Source: Okapia johnstoni (lineage: Eukaryota > Chordata > Mammalia > Artiodactyla > Giraffidae). Taken from it: a stretch of 64,000 bases of DNA. The notes under the pieces are model-generated. The model was given only the letters and a program-made list of their open reading frames with translations, had not been told where the DNA came from and searched no databases. Positions 23,275 through 33,425 of this stretch are shown piece after piece. Each line of letters opens with the position of its first letter. The first letter of the stretch is position 1. The DNA lies in NCBI GenBank assembly GCA_024291935.2, contig CM044309.1, positions 32,326,001 to 32,390,000 of the forward strand, written 5' to 3'. Made by a program: the position numbers and the translations under genes.

Positions 23275-23700
23275 AGAAGATAAAAATAGTAATGAAAACA
23301 GTAGTTCTTTGTTGATTACTTGCAATAATACTAATTTTTATGATTAGACTGAAGTTTAGAGAGATTACCTTGCCCATGCCGATGCCGCTGTCACTTCAGT
23401 CGTGTCCGACTCTGTGCGACCCCATAGCCGGCAGCCCACCAGGCTTTGCCGTCCCTGGGATTCTCCAGGCAAGAACACTGGAGTGGGTTGCCATTTCCTT
23501 CTCCAGTGCATGAAAGTGAAAAGTGAAAGTGAAGTCGCTCAGTCGTGTCCAACTCTTCGCGACTCCATGGACTGCAGCCTACCAGGCTCCTCCATCCACG
23601 GGATTTTCCAGGCAAGAGTACTGGAGCGGAGTGCCATTGCCTTCTCCACAGATACACGCTAATAAGCAGTGGAGGAAGGATTTGAGTACAAGTTTCACTG
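23275..23700 (-). mobile_element. MIR SINE split by Bov-A2
   Basis: Left part GACTGAAGTTTAGAGAGATT before 23377 and right part GAAGGATTTGAGTACAA after 23652 read as one reverse MIR with the Bov-A2 inside. Confidence 0.55.
23378..23651 (-). mobile_element. Bov-A2 SINE (dimer) with ISRE-like linker
   Basis: Two BovB-derived monomers in tandem: GCTGTCACTTCAGTCGTGTC ... TTCTCCAG, then a GAAAGTGAAAAGTGAAAGTG linker, then GTCGCTCAGTCGTGTCCAAC ... GCCATTGCCTTCTCCA. The dimer with its purine-rich linker is the Bov-A2 signature. The GAAANNGAAA pattern at 23512-23534 resembles an IRF/ISRE site, about 2.1 kb upstream of the lectin exon. Confidence 0.93.
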
Positions 23701-24108
23701 ACTCCTCTACCCTCAGTACAAATCAATGAGAATATTATGCATTTCTCTAAACTGTGCAATAGTCCATGTTAGCCATTTTTGTTTTCTCTCGTTATTTCCC
23801 CAGGATGGTTAGCGTAAGACCTTTAAAGTGGGGCTTGTGTGCTCTCTCCTGAGACAGTATGAATCAGGGAGCTGTTCTAGTTGTTGTCACAGTTGCTTTC
23901 ACTTCGTTGTGCTTTTATTTATTGGATTAGCCAAATAGTTTATTCGGGGTTTTCCATATAACGGCACAGAAATATCATAATCCAGGCATATTTATTTACA
24001 TTAGTAGAAGCACACAAATGCTATCTTGTGTCCATCCTCATCTTGTCATACTAGAGGCATAGGAAATGTGTGATATTAATTAACCCTCAGTTATAACTCT
24101 GGTTATAT

Positions 24109-24302
24109 ACGTGCTGCTGGGAAAGGTTGAGGGCAGGAGGAGAAGGGGACGACAGAGGATGAGATGGCTGGATGGCATCATTGACTCAATGGACATGGGT
24201 TTGGGTGAACTCCGGGAGTTGGTGATGAACAAGGAGGCCTGGCGTTCTGTGGTTCATGGGGTCGCAAAGTGTCGGACACGACTGAGCGACTGAACTGAAC
24301 TG
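24109..24302 (+). mobile_element. BovB LINE 3' terminus
   Basis: From TGGGAAAGGTTGAGGGCAGG through CAATGGACATGGGTTTGGGT to the terminal CTGAACTGAACTGA. Severely 5'-truncated. The open frame across it is the C-terminal end of the BovB protein. Confidence 0.95.
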
Positions 24303-24462
24303 ATAACTCGTATAGTAGATGCTGCCTCTGACCTGACTTTGACCCCAATGAATAAACCAAACTCCAAAGATTTAACATAGTGCTATAGTTCTTAACATTT
24401 GAGTACTCATAGTTTTATTTGTAAATTTTAACTTATAGGCCCTGAAGTATATATTTATATAC

Positions 24463-24464
<2 letters not shown>

Positions 24465-24496
<32 letters not shown>
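24465..24496. repeat. (TG)n microsatellite
   Basis: An uninterrupted GT/TG run of about 15 units in the last COLEC10 intron. A likely length polymorphism. Confidence 0.95.
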
Positions 24497-24499
<3 letters not shown>

Positions 24500-24617
24500 G
24501 ACCACAAAGCTGAAAACATATATAGTGTATCATGATCTTGGGATGATACTGACTCCCTAATTCTGTCCTGAATCTTACTCAGAAGCTCAGTCTACTTTAT
24601 GTACCTGAAGTGAAGTA

Positions 24618-24952
24618 TGTGTTGTTGTTCAGTTTGCTGAGTCCTGTCCAGTTCTCTGCGACCCCATGGACTGCAGCACACCAGTCTTCCCTGTCCTTCA
24701 CTGTCTCCCGGAGCTTGCTCAAACTCATGTCCATGGATTCACTGATGTCATCCAACCATCTCATTCTTTATGGCTCCCTTCTCCTCTTGCCTTCAGTCTT
24801 TCCCATCATCAGGGTCTTTTCCAATGAGTCGGCTCTTCACATCAGGTGGTCAAAGTATTGGAGCTTCAGCTTCAGCATCAGTCCTTCCAATGAATATTCA
24901 GGATTGATTTCCTCTAGGATTGACTGATTTGATCTCCTTGCAGTCCAGAAGT
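24618..24952 (-). mobile_element. BovB LINE 3' end, 5'-truncated
   Basis: Reverse orientation, GTTGTTGTTCAGTTTGCTGA to TGATCTCCTTGCAGTCCA. The 105-residue open frame at 24610-24927 is antisense to this LINE and not a gene. Confidence 0.93.
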
Positions 24953-25034
24953 GAAGTATAGACCATCTCAATTGATGCATATATTCACAATCTAGGAATC
25001 TGGCCAGCAGTGGATGAAACTGTGTATTATTTCC

Positions 25035-25400
25035 GTATCAGTCCAATAAGCTTTTACTGCTTTCCGGCACTGTTGCAGGCACTGAGACTACAGAGTGACA
25101 AAGGGCATGGTCATGGGCCTGAAGATGTTCACGAGCTTGAGAGATACACAATCAGGCTAAAATGTGTCGAGTGCTATGAAGTGAAGGGGTCAGTGGAAAC
25201 ATAGGGGAGAAAGCACATCAGCACCTGTCTCTGTCCAGGGGCAGTGGAAAGGCTCTTACAGGAGAAAGCATTTTGACTAAAATCTAAAGAATGGGTAGGA
25301 ATTTGCCAGATAAAGCACCAAGAAGACTTTCCAGGCATGAAAGGCATGGACGGGGAAGAGAGAAGGGCATGCTCATGGAACTGTAAGGGTAGCAAAAGCA
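25035..25400 (-). mobile_element. L2-like LINE remnant
   Basis: GCACTGTTGCAGGCACTGAG, a quantity-of-purines middle section, then GACTTTCCAGGCATGAAAGG follow the complement of L2. Diverged; boundaries vague. Confidence 0.4.
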
Positions 25401-25712
25401 TAAGCTAGGAGGGGAAAGATTGTCTGAGATGAGCTGGGTGACAGTTCACACAACACATCTTTGTCCAAATAGCTCTCTGCTTCACGTTGTGTGGGAAGTA
25501 AAGGAGGAAAGACGGGGGAGGACCAATGACAGGAGTTGGTTCTCCATTAGACAACTACAAAGGTGGACAAAACACTGAAGCAGTGCCTACCTCATGATAG
25601 GCAAAAGAATTGTTAAATCTTGAATGAATTAATTTAAATCTAGAAATATTATCTACTTAGCTTTTCTCTGTTTGAGACAGATAATCACGTTCTTCTTTTC
25701 CTCACTGCGAAG

Positions 25713-26104
25713 TCATAGCAGGGATTAGGGAAACCGAAGAGAAATTCTACTACATCGTGCAGGAGGAGAAGAACTACAGGGAATCTCTGACCCACTGCCG
25801 CATCCGGGGTGGAATGCTAGCCATGCCCAAGGACGAAGCTGCCAACACGCTCCTGGCTGACTACGTCTCCAAGAGTGGCTTCTTCCGCGTGTTCATCGGG
25901 GTGAACGACCTTGAGAGGGAAGGTCAGTATGTGTTCACTGACAACACTCCCCTGCAGAACTACAGCAACTGGAAGGAGGGTGAGCCCAGCGACCCCTATG
26001 GCCACGAGGACTGTGTGGAGATGCTGAGCTCAGGCAGATGGAATGACACCGAGTGCCATCTTACCATGTACTTTGTCTGTGAATTCATCAAGAAGAAAAA
26101 GTAA
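25713..26104 (+). CDS. COLEC10: COLEC10 exon 6, C-type lectin domain and stop codon
   Basis: Seen: acceptor TTCCTCACTGCGAAG, then 392 nt open to TAA at 26102-26104, in phase with exon 5 through a shared Val codon. The translation begins VIAGIRETEEKFYYIVQ and carries the C-type lectin fold: four conserved cysteines (THC, EDC, TEC, FVC), the FIGVNDLEREG strand, a Glu-Pro-Ser ligand motif (codons at 25982-25990), WND before the third cysteine, and a C-terminal run of lysines. Two N-glycosylation sequons are visible (NYS, NDT). Known: CL-L1 binds Ca2+-dependent sugars with EPS instead of the EPN of mannose-type collectins, and acts in the lectin complement pathway and in neural-crest migration (human COLEC10 loss causes a 3MC syndrome). 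No stop or frameshift interrupts it, so the head domain looks functional. Confidence 0.97.
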
Positions 26105-26845
26105 CTTCCCTCCCCCTACACGTTCGTCATTTCCCTGTGACTATCATCGCTGTTATTTTCATCCATCCTTTTCTAATTACACTAAATTCATTCTGACTCC
26201 AGGCAAGTGAGAAATGCTAGACTAAATTTTGGAATCTTCATCGCCATGCTTACCCATGACGATTTTGATCATTTTCATACATGGTATGTTATTGATTCAA
26301 TAGCTCATCAGGTTAGGGGTCCCAAGAGAGAGCTTGACTTACTCATTGTATAGGAGATGGTTGTCTACTTCTCAGATGGAATGCTCTCTTGATATTTGCT
26401 CTGTTGATTCTCTCTAAGGCCCTAAACCACTGTCTACATGGCCCAGTGGATGATGAATTGGACAGTGGGTTGAGGATGACTAGGCTCAAAGCCAGATATA
26501 TGAGAAGGCTTCTATTAGTAATGTCAAGGTATTATCTGTCTTTGAACCCAAGGTCCCCAGTTCTTTGACCAGTCACCCACCATGGCCATAGCCACACTCA
26601 CAAGGTCCTCTCTTTGCACAGACATGGAAATACTTTAACCTTAAACCTCTATATGAGGACCTTCTAGCCTAGTGACCTATTCTAGGCCATATGGAATCAT
26701 GTCGTTAAATTTTATGCTTCTGATTGACAGCCTTCACTGAAGTATACCAAACATGGGCCACCTTTCTGTACACCCACAACTTAATCCCAGGCCTCCAGAT
26801 ATTAATCCTCTGATCTGAGGAAAAGGGAACTCTAGAAATTGAAAA
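26105..26845 (+). other. COLEC10: COLEC10 3' untranslated region and proximal flank (end not defined)
   Basis: This sequence directly follows the stop codon and holds no interspersed repeat that I recognise until an L1 end begins near 26846. I see no AATAAA or ATTAAA hexamer in it; the first ATTAAA is at 27301-27306, beyond the L1 insertion. The transcript therefore either uses a non-canonical poly(A) signal here or reads through the L1 remnant. The extent is inferred, not shown. Confidence 0.5.
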
Positions 26846-27238
26846 GATAAAAAGAGAAACAAATATTGTATATTAATGCATGTATGTGGAATTTAGAAAA
26901 ATGGTACAGATGAACAGGGCAGCAATAGAGATGCAGATGTGATGAACAGTCACGTGGAAATGGGGAAGAGGGAGTGAGGATGAATTGGGAGATGTGGATT
27001 GATGTATTTTCACTGCCATGTGTAAAAACTTATAACTAGTGGGAAGCAGCTGTATAGGACAGGGAGCTCAGCTCGGTGCTCTACGGTGACCTGGACAGGT
27101 AGGAGGGGGGTAGGGAGGGGGTTCCAAAAGGTAGGGGATATATGTATACGTATAGCTGATGTACTTAGTGTATAGCAGAAACTAACACAACATCTCAAAG
27201 CGACTATACAGCCCCGCCCAAAAAAGAACCCTCCCAAA
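26846..27238 (+). mobile_element. L1 3' end
   Basis: Ruminant L1 3' wording: TAGTGGGAAGCAGCTGTATA, GGGATATATGTATACGTATA, AGCAGAAACTAACACAACAT. It lies about 740 bp past the COLEC10 stop codon and marks the first repeat of the gene's 3' flank. Confidence 0.88.
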
Positions 27239-28336
27239 TGAGAAAAGGTTAGTTCCCAAACAATATTATTTATAATCTTATGCTAAGATGACCTCCTTCT
27301 ATTAAAATGTCTCCATTTTTTCCTCATCTTAGGTTTATCCATAGCAACTTTCCTTCTCTTGGGCATGGGGAATGAGGGAAAAAGTTTGTGAAGAGAACTC
27401 TGGAAACTTCACAGTGCTATTAACATCATGTCTCTAACTCTAAGGTCTTTGTCTGCCTCTAATATATCACTCATGGTGACATTTCATGGAAGGTGCTTTA
27501 TTCTCTGTAATGGTATGTTGTAAAAACCTCACATCAGTGGTGCTTTCCTATGACATCACAAGATGTCATTTCCTATGATGTCATTTCCTATGACATTTTC
27601 CCTATGATATCACAACAATGTGTCAAGTATGGCATTTGGAACATGCCTAAGACTCACTTATATTATATAATACTAAGCTGGTAGAATTCTACTTTGAACT
27701 GCAGATCAAACCTCAAAACAGCTCTCATTTGAAATTTAAAACTAAAAGTTCAGCCAAAGCCTAGATTATCCCCTTGTAAACTGCTGCTCCAGTTATAGTT
27801 TGTGATATATAATTAGACTGTTTAAAATTCTGGCAGAACAGTTAATGAAGTAAGAGAAACAGATCAACAACATATGTTCACCTTAAACCATCTGTTCATG
27901 ATTTCATCCATGACTAACTGGTTATGAGAATGGATTTAATTAGGCTATTTCCATGAATGTTTCAAGGGTCACAAACTCAGGTCCTACAGGGGCCACACAG
28001 ATGACATAAATAAATGAAGTGGTACAGGTGGGGACCCTGGTACACTGAACACAGATTGCCCTCCTAAAGAAACCAGCTGCTTGTCAGTTGTTGCTATTTT
28101 TGCCATGAAGGACCCAGTGCCACTACATGGTCTGATATTTAAGAGAAGTCAGAAAGCTGGAAATTTGTAAGATAGTTTTCTCTTTTTAAAAGTTGGTGAC
28201 TCATGATTCTTAATCTAAATTCTAAGTCATATAAAACAGTCTGCTAGCCAAAATTGTGACCTCTCCGTTTCTCACCTCTGAAAAAAAGTTCTGAAGGTTC
28301 TAACTATATAGTAGGTCATTAGGACACAGTGATGTC
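27239..28336. other. Intergenic flank, no gene recognised
   Basis: No exon supported. Contains the small repeat and inverted-repeat cluster at 27544-27613 and an ATTAAA at 27301-27306. Confidence 0.4.
27544..27613. repeat. TTTCCTATGA repeat cluster with a TGACATC inverted repeat
   Basis: TTTCCTATGA occurs at 27544, 27569 and 27584, with a fourth variant (CCCTATGA) at about 27600. TGACATC-ACAA-GATGTCA (27551-27568) is a perfect 7-bp inverted repeat, and TGATGTCA is at 27576-27583. Confidence 0.9.
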
Positions 28337-28420
28337 AAAGTCAAGGTCTCCCATTTATACCACATTCAATTCAGCTCCAAAGTCAAGGCCAGCCATTTAT
28401 ACCACATTCAATTCAGCTCA
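28337..28420. repeat. 42-bp tandem duplication
   Basis: Two adjacent copies (28337-28378 and 28379-28420) differing at four or five bases, mainly in the TCTCCC versus CCAGCC segment and the last base. Confidence 0.95.
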
Positions 28421-28616
28421 ATAACAGGAATTTGGTCAATGCTTATCATTCATCAGGTTAATAAACTAGTTATAGATTCAGACTTTTGAGAATATGGCAC
28501 ATTTTGAAGGCAGAGCAATTAAATCAGAATGACAAAGTGAGACATCAGATCAAAGTCAGGATCCTTGGGTAGAAACCAGCCAAGAGCTTGAGGAACAAGA
28601 GTCTAGAAATACTTCA

Positions 28617-28828
28617 GTAGGTAGGTTTAGTCGCTAAGTTGTGTCCGACTCATGTGACCCCATGGACTGTGCAGCCCGCTAGGCTCCTCTGCCCATGGGG
28701 TTTTCCAGGCAAGAATAGTGGAGTGGGTTGCCATGTCCTCCTCCAGAGGATCTTCCTGACCCAGAGATTGAACCTGGGTCTCCTGTATTGCAGGCAGACT
28801 CTCTACCGAATGAGCCACCAGAGATGGC
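28617..28828 (-). mobile_element. Bov-tA SINE
   Basis: Reverse copy from GGTTTAGTCGCTAAGTTGTG to GAGCCACCAGAGATGGC. Confidence 0.93.
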
Positions 28829-29639
28829 TTACAGGATGAGAAGATAGAGAGGGAACAGACACTAAACATTGCCCACAGGCAGCTCACATTGGGACCCATA
28901 TTCTGAGTTGTTCTAAGCTCCCCTGAGTATGAATATTAATTATGTACTGTCAACAGTATTCTTATTTCTCTTATGATCTTTGTAAATAATAACAACATTT
29001 CTCTCAATAACTCATCTTTGCTGCCAATGCTTCCAAGAGAAGATGACAGAGTTTCAGTGAATAGGATTTATCCTGCAATCTTGCCTGGGAGAAATTTTGA
29101 AGACACCACACACTTGATTAGATTTTCAGTGAAACTTACTTTGTGCTTACAAAATAAATGCCCTCACATATTTATTTCCATGTAATCCTGATAAACTCCA
29201 AGTATGAAGGGCAGACATATTTAATGCTGTCTTCCCAAAGAGAATACTGAGGTCCAGGGAAGCTAAGCAATTTACCAAAATCAATTTGTGAGAAAAGCAG
29301 AACTCCAGCCTGCTGATTGAAGCTCTCAATCCAGTGTTCTCTCCTGATTTTATTCTTATTTTGAATGGAATTTCATCCATGATTATCTTGTGATAACAGA
29401 GGCTCAGATAATCTCTCTCAATTACTTTCCAAAGTTAAAGATCAGGGCTAATTAACAGAGATGCTAGGAATTCAGAAATGTGCATTACAAATATGGTACG
29501 TGCAGGCTTCTCTTTAAATTTGAGAATGTCTACATATGTCATTAATGTTGAGGAGGTGACAGTGCAGTATCAGTATAGTTTTGCAGATAACTTACAGGGA
29601 TAACTATAGGGAAAGCAAAACAAATATCTTGAAGACATG
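28829..29639. other. Intergenic flank, no feature recognised
   Basis: About 800 bp. The segment near 29230-29340 (GAGGTCCAGGGAAGCTAAGC) may be a degraded reverse MIR. No gene. Confidence 0.35.
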
Positions 29640-29968
29640 ATACAAATGAACTTATTTAGAAAATAGAAGCAGACTCATGGACCTAGAGAATGAACTTATG
29701 GTTGCCGGGGTGAGGGAAGGATAGGGGAAGGGACAGTTAGGGAGTCTGAGGTGGAGAGATACACAATGCTCTATTTAAAATGGATAACCAACAAGGACCT
29801 ACTGTATAGCAAAGGGAACTCTGCTCAAGTTGTGTGGCACCCTGAATGGGAGAGGAGCTTGGGGGAGAATGGATATATGTATATGTATGGCTGAGTCCCT
29901 TTGCTGTCCACCTGAGCTATCACAACGTTGTTAGTCAGCTATACTCCAATATAAAACAAAAAGTTTAA
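29640..29968 (+). mobile_element. L1 3' end
   Basis: GAAGCAGACTCATGGACCTA, GGACCTACTGTATAGCA, ATATGTATGGCTGAGTCCCT, CTATACTCCAATATAAAA: the L1 3' terminus in sense orientation. Confidence 0.88.
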
Positions 29969-30927
29969 AAATATAAAATGAGCAAGTAATTATTTGTCCC
30001 ATAAAATAATTCAGTAGAGAATTTCCTTAAATAGCATTTAAAATAAAATTCATTCTCAAAAGTTAACGGTTTATTCAACTTTTCAGGAATACAGCTGGGC
30101 ATTTCCCAAGGATGATGCAAAGGTTCCAGGGGATGAAAATTAAAAAATTTTTCACAGCTGCACAACACTGCCTTCTCAAAGCAACACAGTCTATAACTAG
30201 ACAAGAGGAAAGAGCTTATGTCCAGAGTCATCGCCTAAACACAGTAAAAAGGTATACATCCTGTGTTGAGAGACATATAACAAACATTGATTACACTTTG
30301 GATTATTCACCTATAAAAACTACTGGTATTAAAACAAATGTATTTTTTCCTGCAAATATGTATGTTGCCCAAATATGAACTGCTTTGATTGTTATTAACC
30401 AATTAATTTTCAGTTTTCTGGATTGCATACCTGGAGACATAAAACATCTCTGGAATAAGAAAAGTTAATGAAATAGCAGTACCCACTGTATTTGCCACAC
30501 TTATGGTATACATACATTTTTTATATGAGACTTTCTTTTACTGCCCCCAAACAGATGACCATAAAGTCCATCTCTGATGGGTTTTGGTAATTTGCTAACC
30601 CCATTTGAATTCTTTTTCTTACAGTGAACTAAAATACTTCCCTCTGATTTCCATCTGTCTTTCTGCTGTTTATAACTCTGAGAGGCCTGGCCCTGAGACA
30701 AGCTAGGGTAGGCTCTTAATGAAAATACAAATCAGGGCAGGAGAACTGTGCTCACTCTGGCACTGGTTACTAAGGTGAATATCAAGTTTTGCACATTTCT
30801 CTAAACCTAGATGGTATGCCCTACACCCAGTGAATTCAGATTTTGTTGGTGAGGCATTAGAGGCACAGATAAAGAGTAGAACTGAGATTCAAAGTCATGT
30901 GGGCATCTCAATTATAAATAATCTATT
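29969..30927. other. Intergenic flank, no feature recognised
   Basis: No recognised repeat or gene. Open frames at 29965-30378 on the two strands lack any protein signature. Confidence 0.35.
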
Positions 30928-31013
30928 TATTGGATTGGCTAAATAATTATTTTGGGTTTTTCTGTAAGATGTTACAAAAACCCTGGATGAGCTTCTTGGC
31001 CAACCCAGTATTA
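30928..31013 (+). mobile_element. Mariner-type MITE (about 80 bp)
   Basis: TATTGGATTGGCTAAATAAT at one end and CTTCTTGGCCAACCCAGTA at the other are imperfect terminal inverted repeats of a mariner/MADE-like short element, with TA at both edges. Non-coding. Confidence 0.85.
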
Positions 31014-31189
31014 AGAGAAGGTATGTGGTGGACAGGGTTAAACCCCAAGGGAGGAGGCTATTAAGAGGTCAATGATTTGGTAAGACCTCATTGAGTGAGT
31101 TCAGGGCAGGTGTCCAGTGCCAGTGGTATGAGCTCCAGGTCAGAGTCCAGATGTATTAAAATGTGCATGGTGAACAATTGACTTAGGTG

Positions 31190-31310
31190 GAGAGTAGAGT
31201 TAACTAACTCATTAATTCACCAAATATACTTAAGGAGTGTTTACTATGGTATGAGGGCTAGAGCACAGTGAAAAAGAAGACAGATCAGATTTCTAGCCTC
31301 ATGAACAGAA
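31190..31310 (-). mobile_element. L2-like fragment
   Basis: ATTCACCAAATATACTTAAG followed by GAGTGTTTACTATGG and GGGCTAGAGCACAGTGA resembles the complement of an L2 end. Confidence 0.55.
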
Positions 31311-32223
31311 CTCTCCTCCCGCTCATTGAACATCAAAGCTACCATACTGAAGCCAAAAAGTTAATCCATTGTTGGGGATGGAATATATAAACCTATTCTA
31401 TTTGTACTCCTACTTCCTCTTCAATGTAACACCTCTTCAAAATTATACTGAAAAAACTTGGACAAGGAGACTTTTTTGATAAAAGTACCACATTACCATT
31501 TCTTGAAGAGCAGCATTGACATATCTTTTCAAATACATTTTTATGTTCCTGTAGGCTGACTAATTTTGATGTGAACAAGAAGTTTCTGCATCATTGAGGA
31601 TGCTCACCCACACCTCTTCCTTACAAGACAGAATATATCCTTGTGTCTGTGCTTGGATGAATATTGACCCCTGATAAATGTTCCTTCACATTATTTTCTT
31701 CTGGTGACCTACACCAACATTCAATGAAACCCAGATTGTCACTTTCATAATAAAGACAGATAGGAAAAAGGGAGAAGGGAATTAGACATTTTATAGTTTA
31801 TTAAAACATGAATATATTGAATTAATCACCATGTTGGCATCTGCAACTTTAAAGTAAGACAGATCAAACTGTGTCCATACAATTTTAAAATCTACATAAT
31901 ACTTTGGCTGATGTATTTTTCACTTTAAAACCCTTACACAGGCTAATTTATCAAGGGTTAATTAAGCCTTATTCTTTGTGAGAATCTGGTTGGTGGGCTT
32001 TTGGGAGAGGTGATGGAGATGAAGATTGTCTACAACCCTTCCTCTGATACATTTATAGGATGTCAGTTGGGAAGAGTAATCATAAACTCCATCACAACAA
32101 GTGAAAAGCCAAGATACAGAAACATTTCTTAAGTCTTGAGAAAATGAGGTAAGTGGAGACATAATTGCAAAACACATTCAATTTAAATCCAATAAAATCT
32201 AGGTGAATATTTTTACTAAGAAA
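31311..32223. other. Intergenic flank, no feature recognised
   Basis: No supported feature. Confidence 0.35.
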
Positions 32224-32390
32224 TGTAGAAGAATGGGATGGGAGTGGGGTAGGAGGAAGGCTCAAAAGGGAGGGGATATATATATGTATACATATGGCTG
32301 ATTGACGATGTTGCACAGCAAAAACTAACACGACACTGTAAACCAATTATTAATATATTCCAATAAAAAATTAATATATAAAAAAGAACT
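32224..32390 (+). mobile_element. L1 3' end
   Basis: GGGAGGGGATATATATATGT, CAGCAAAAACTAACACGACA and TATTCCAATAAAAAATTAAT with an A-rich tail. Confidence 0.85.
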
Positions 32391-33168
32391 ATAGCAGACA
32401 TAATGGATAATTGTGGGAGACTCCTAGGAGATCACAATTTCATATGCATATTTCCTGAATCAACTCAGAGAAGATGATTCTGAAGAAATCTTACCAGAAG
32501 AAGTATATGTGTTTTTACACATAGATGTTTTCTGGAAATGTTTATGTTTAAAATAATAATATGTTTCAGAATATGTTTCCCCAAACTCCCTGATTTTTCT
32601 GATCTTATCTTTGATTCTGCTGACATTGGTACGTTTCAGGGACTCAATCTCCGGGAAGAATAAAGGATTTTTGTACAGGCACTTACAAGCCCCAAAGTTC
32701 TCTCATCCACAAAACCAAGATATCATCTTTGCCCTAAAGGACCTTAGGACTTAACGAACAGAGTGAGCCAACACAGGAAGCTATTTCCAACACAGTCCAA
32801 GATATTGGTCTCTACATTTGAGAAAAAGGAAATCCAAAAATACATTTTGAGACATTGGAGTGAAATATCAAAAAGCACAGTTTTTGGGGGGTTTTTTTTG
32901 AGAAGCTTTAAAATATTTTTTCTGGGTTTTCTAACCCTAAACACCCTTGCACAGAGAGATTTTATAATACGTGTAGGGCAGGGAATAAATATATATGTTT
33001 GTGTCTCCATCTTTGAAAGTGTGAAAGAAAAAAGTTCCTAAGCTCTTCTTTCTTCATATAACTTCCTATATTGTTGGGGGCAGTATGAAGCATTACGTGA
33101 CTGCTCCTTTTAAAATGTCGTGTTTTAAGTTTTCCTCATTCTTACATTTTCAAAAATTCAACAGCTCA
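32391..33168. other. Intergenic flank, no feature recognised
   Basis: Opposed open frames at 32744-33041 occupy both strands without recognisable protein content. Not called. Confidence 0.35.
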
Positions 33169-33425
33169 GGACTTCCCTAGTGGTCCAGTGGTTGAGAACC
33201 TGCCTGCCAATGCAGGGCACACAGGTTCGATTCCTGGCCTGGGAAAACCCCACATGCCAAGGGGCAACCTAGCCCATATAGCACAACTACTGAAGCCTAC
33301 ACACCCTGGAGCCCATACTACACAACAAGAGAAGCCACTTCATTGAGAGGCCCGAGTGCCACAACTAGAGAAAGCCCACATACAGCAACAAAGAAAGCCG
33401 GCACAACCAAAAAGAAATTTGAAAA
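33169..33425 (+). mobile_element. CHR-2 type tRNA-Glu SINE, full length
   Basis: GGACTTCCCTAGTGGTCCAG head, GGTTCGATTCC box B, then the long specific body (CACAACTACTGAAGCCTACA ... AAGAGAAGCCACTTCATTGA ... ACTAGAGAAAGCCCACATAC). This SINE family is shared by ruminants, hippos and whales. Confidence 0.95.

Larger units (their letters stand above)
22781..25712 (+). other. COLEC10: COLEC10 last intron
   Basis: A 2932-bp intron from GTGAGT to TGCGAAG. It holds a tRNA SINE, an MIR split by a Bov-A2 dimer, two BovB ends and an L2-like block. 25440-25690 has nothing recognisable. Confidence 0.85.

Noticed and set aside
23512..23534. Purine repeat taken as an independent microsatellite
   Set aside because: It is the regular linker between the two Bov-A2 monomers, so it is reported as part of the SINE.
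25817..26005. Antisense open frame over the COLEC10 lectin exon
   Set aside because: Shadow of a conserved coding exon on the opposite strand.
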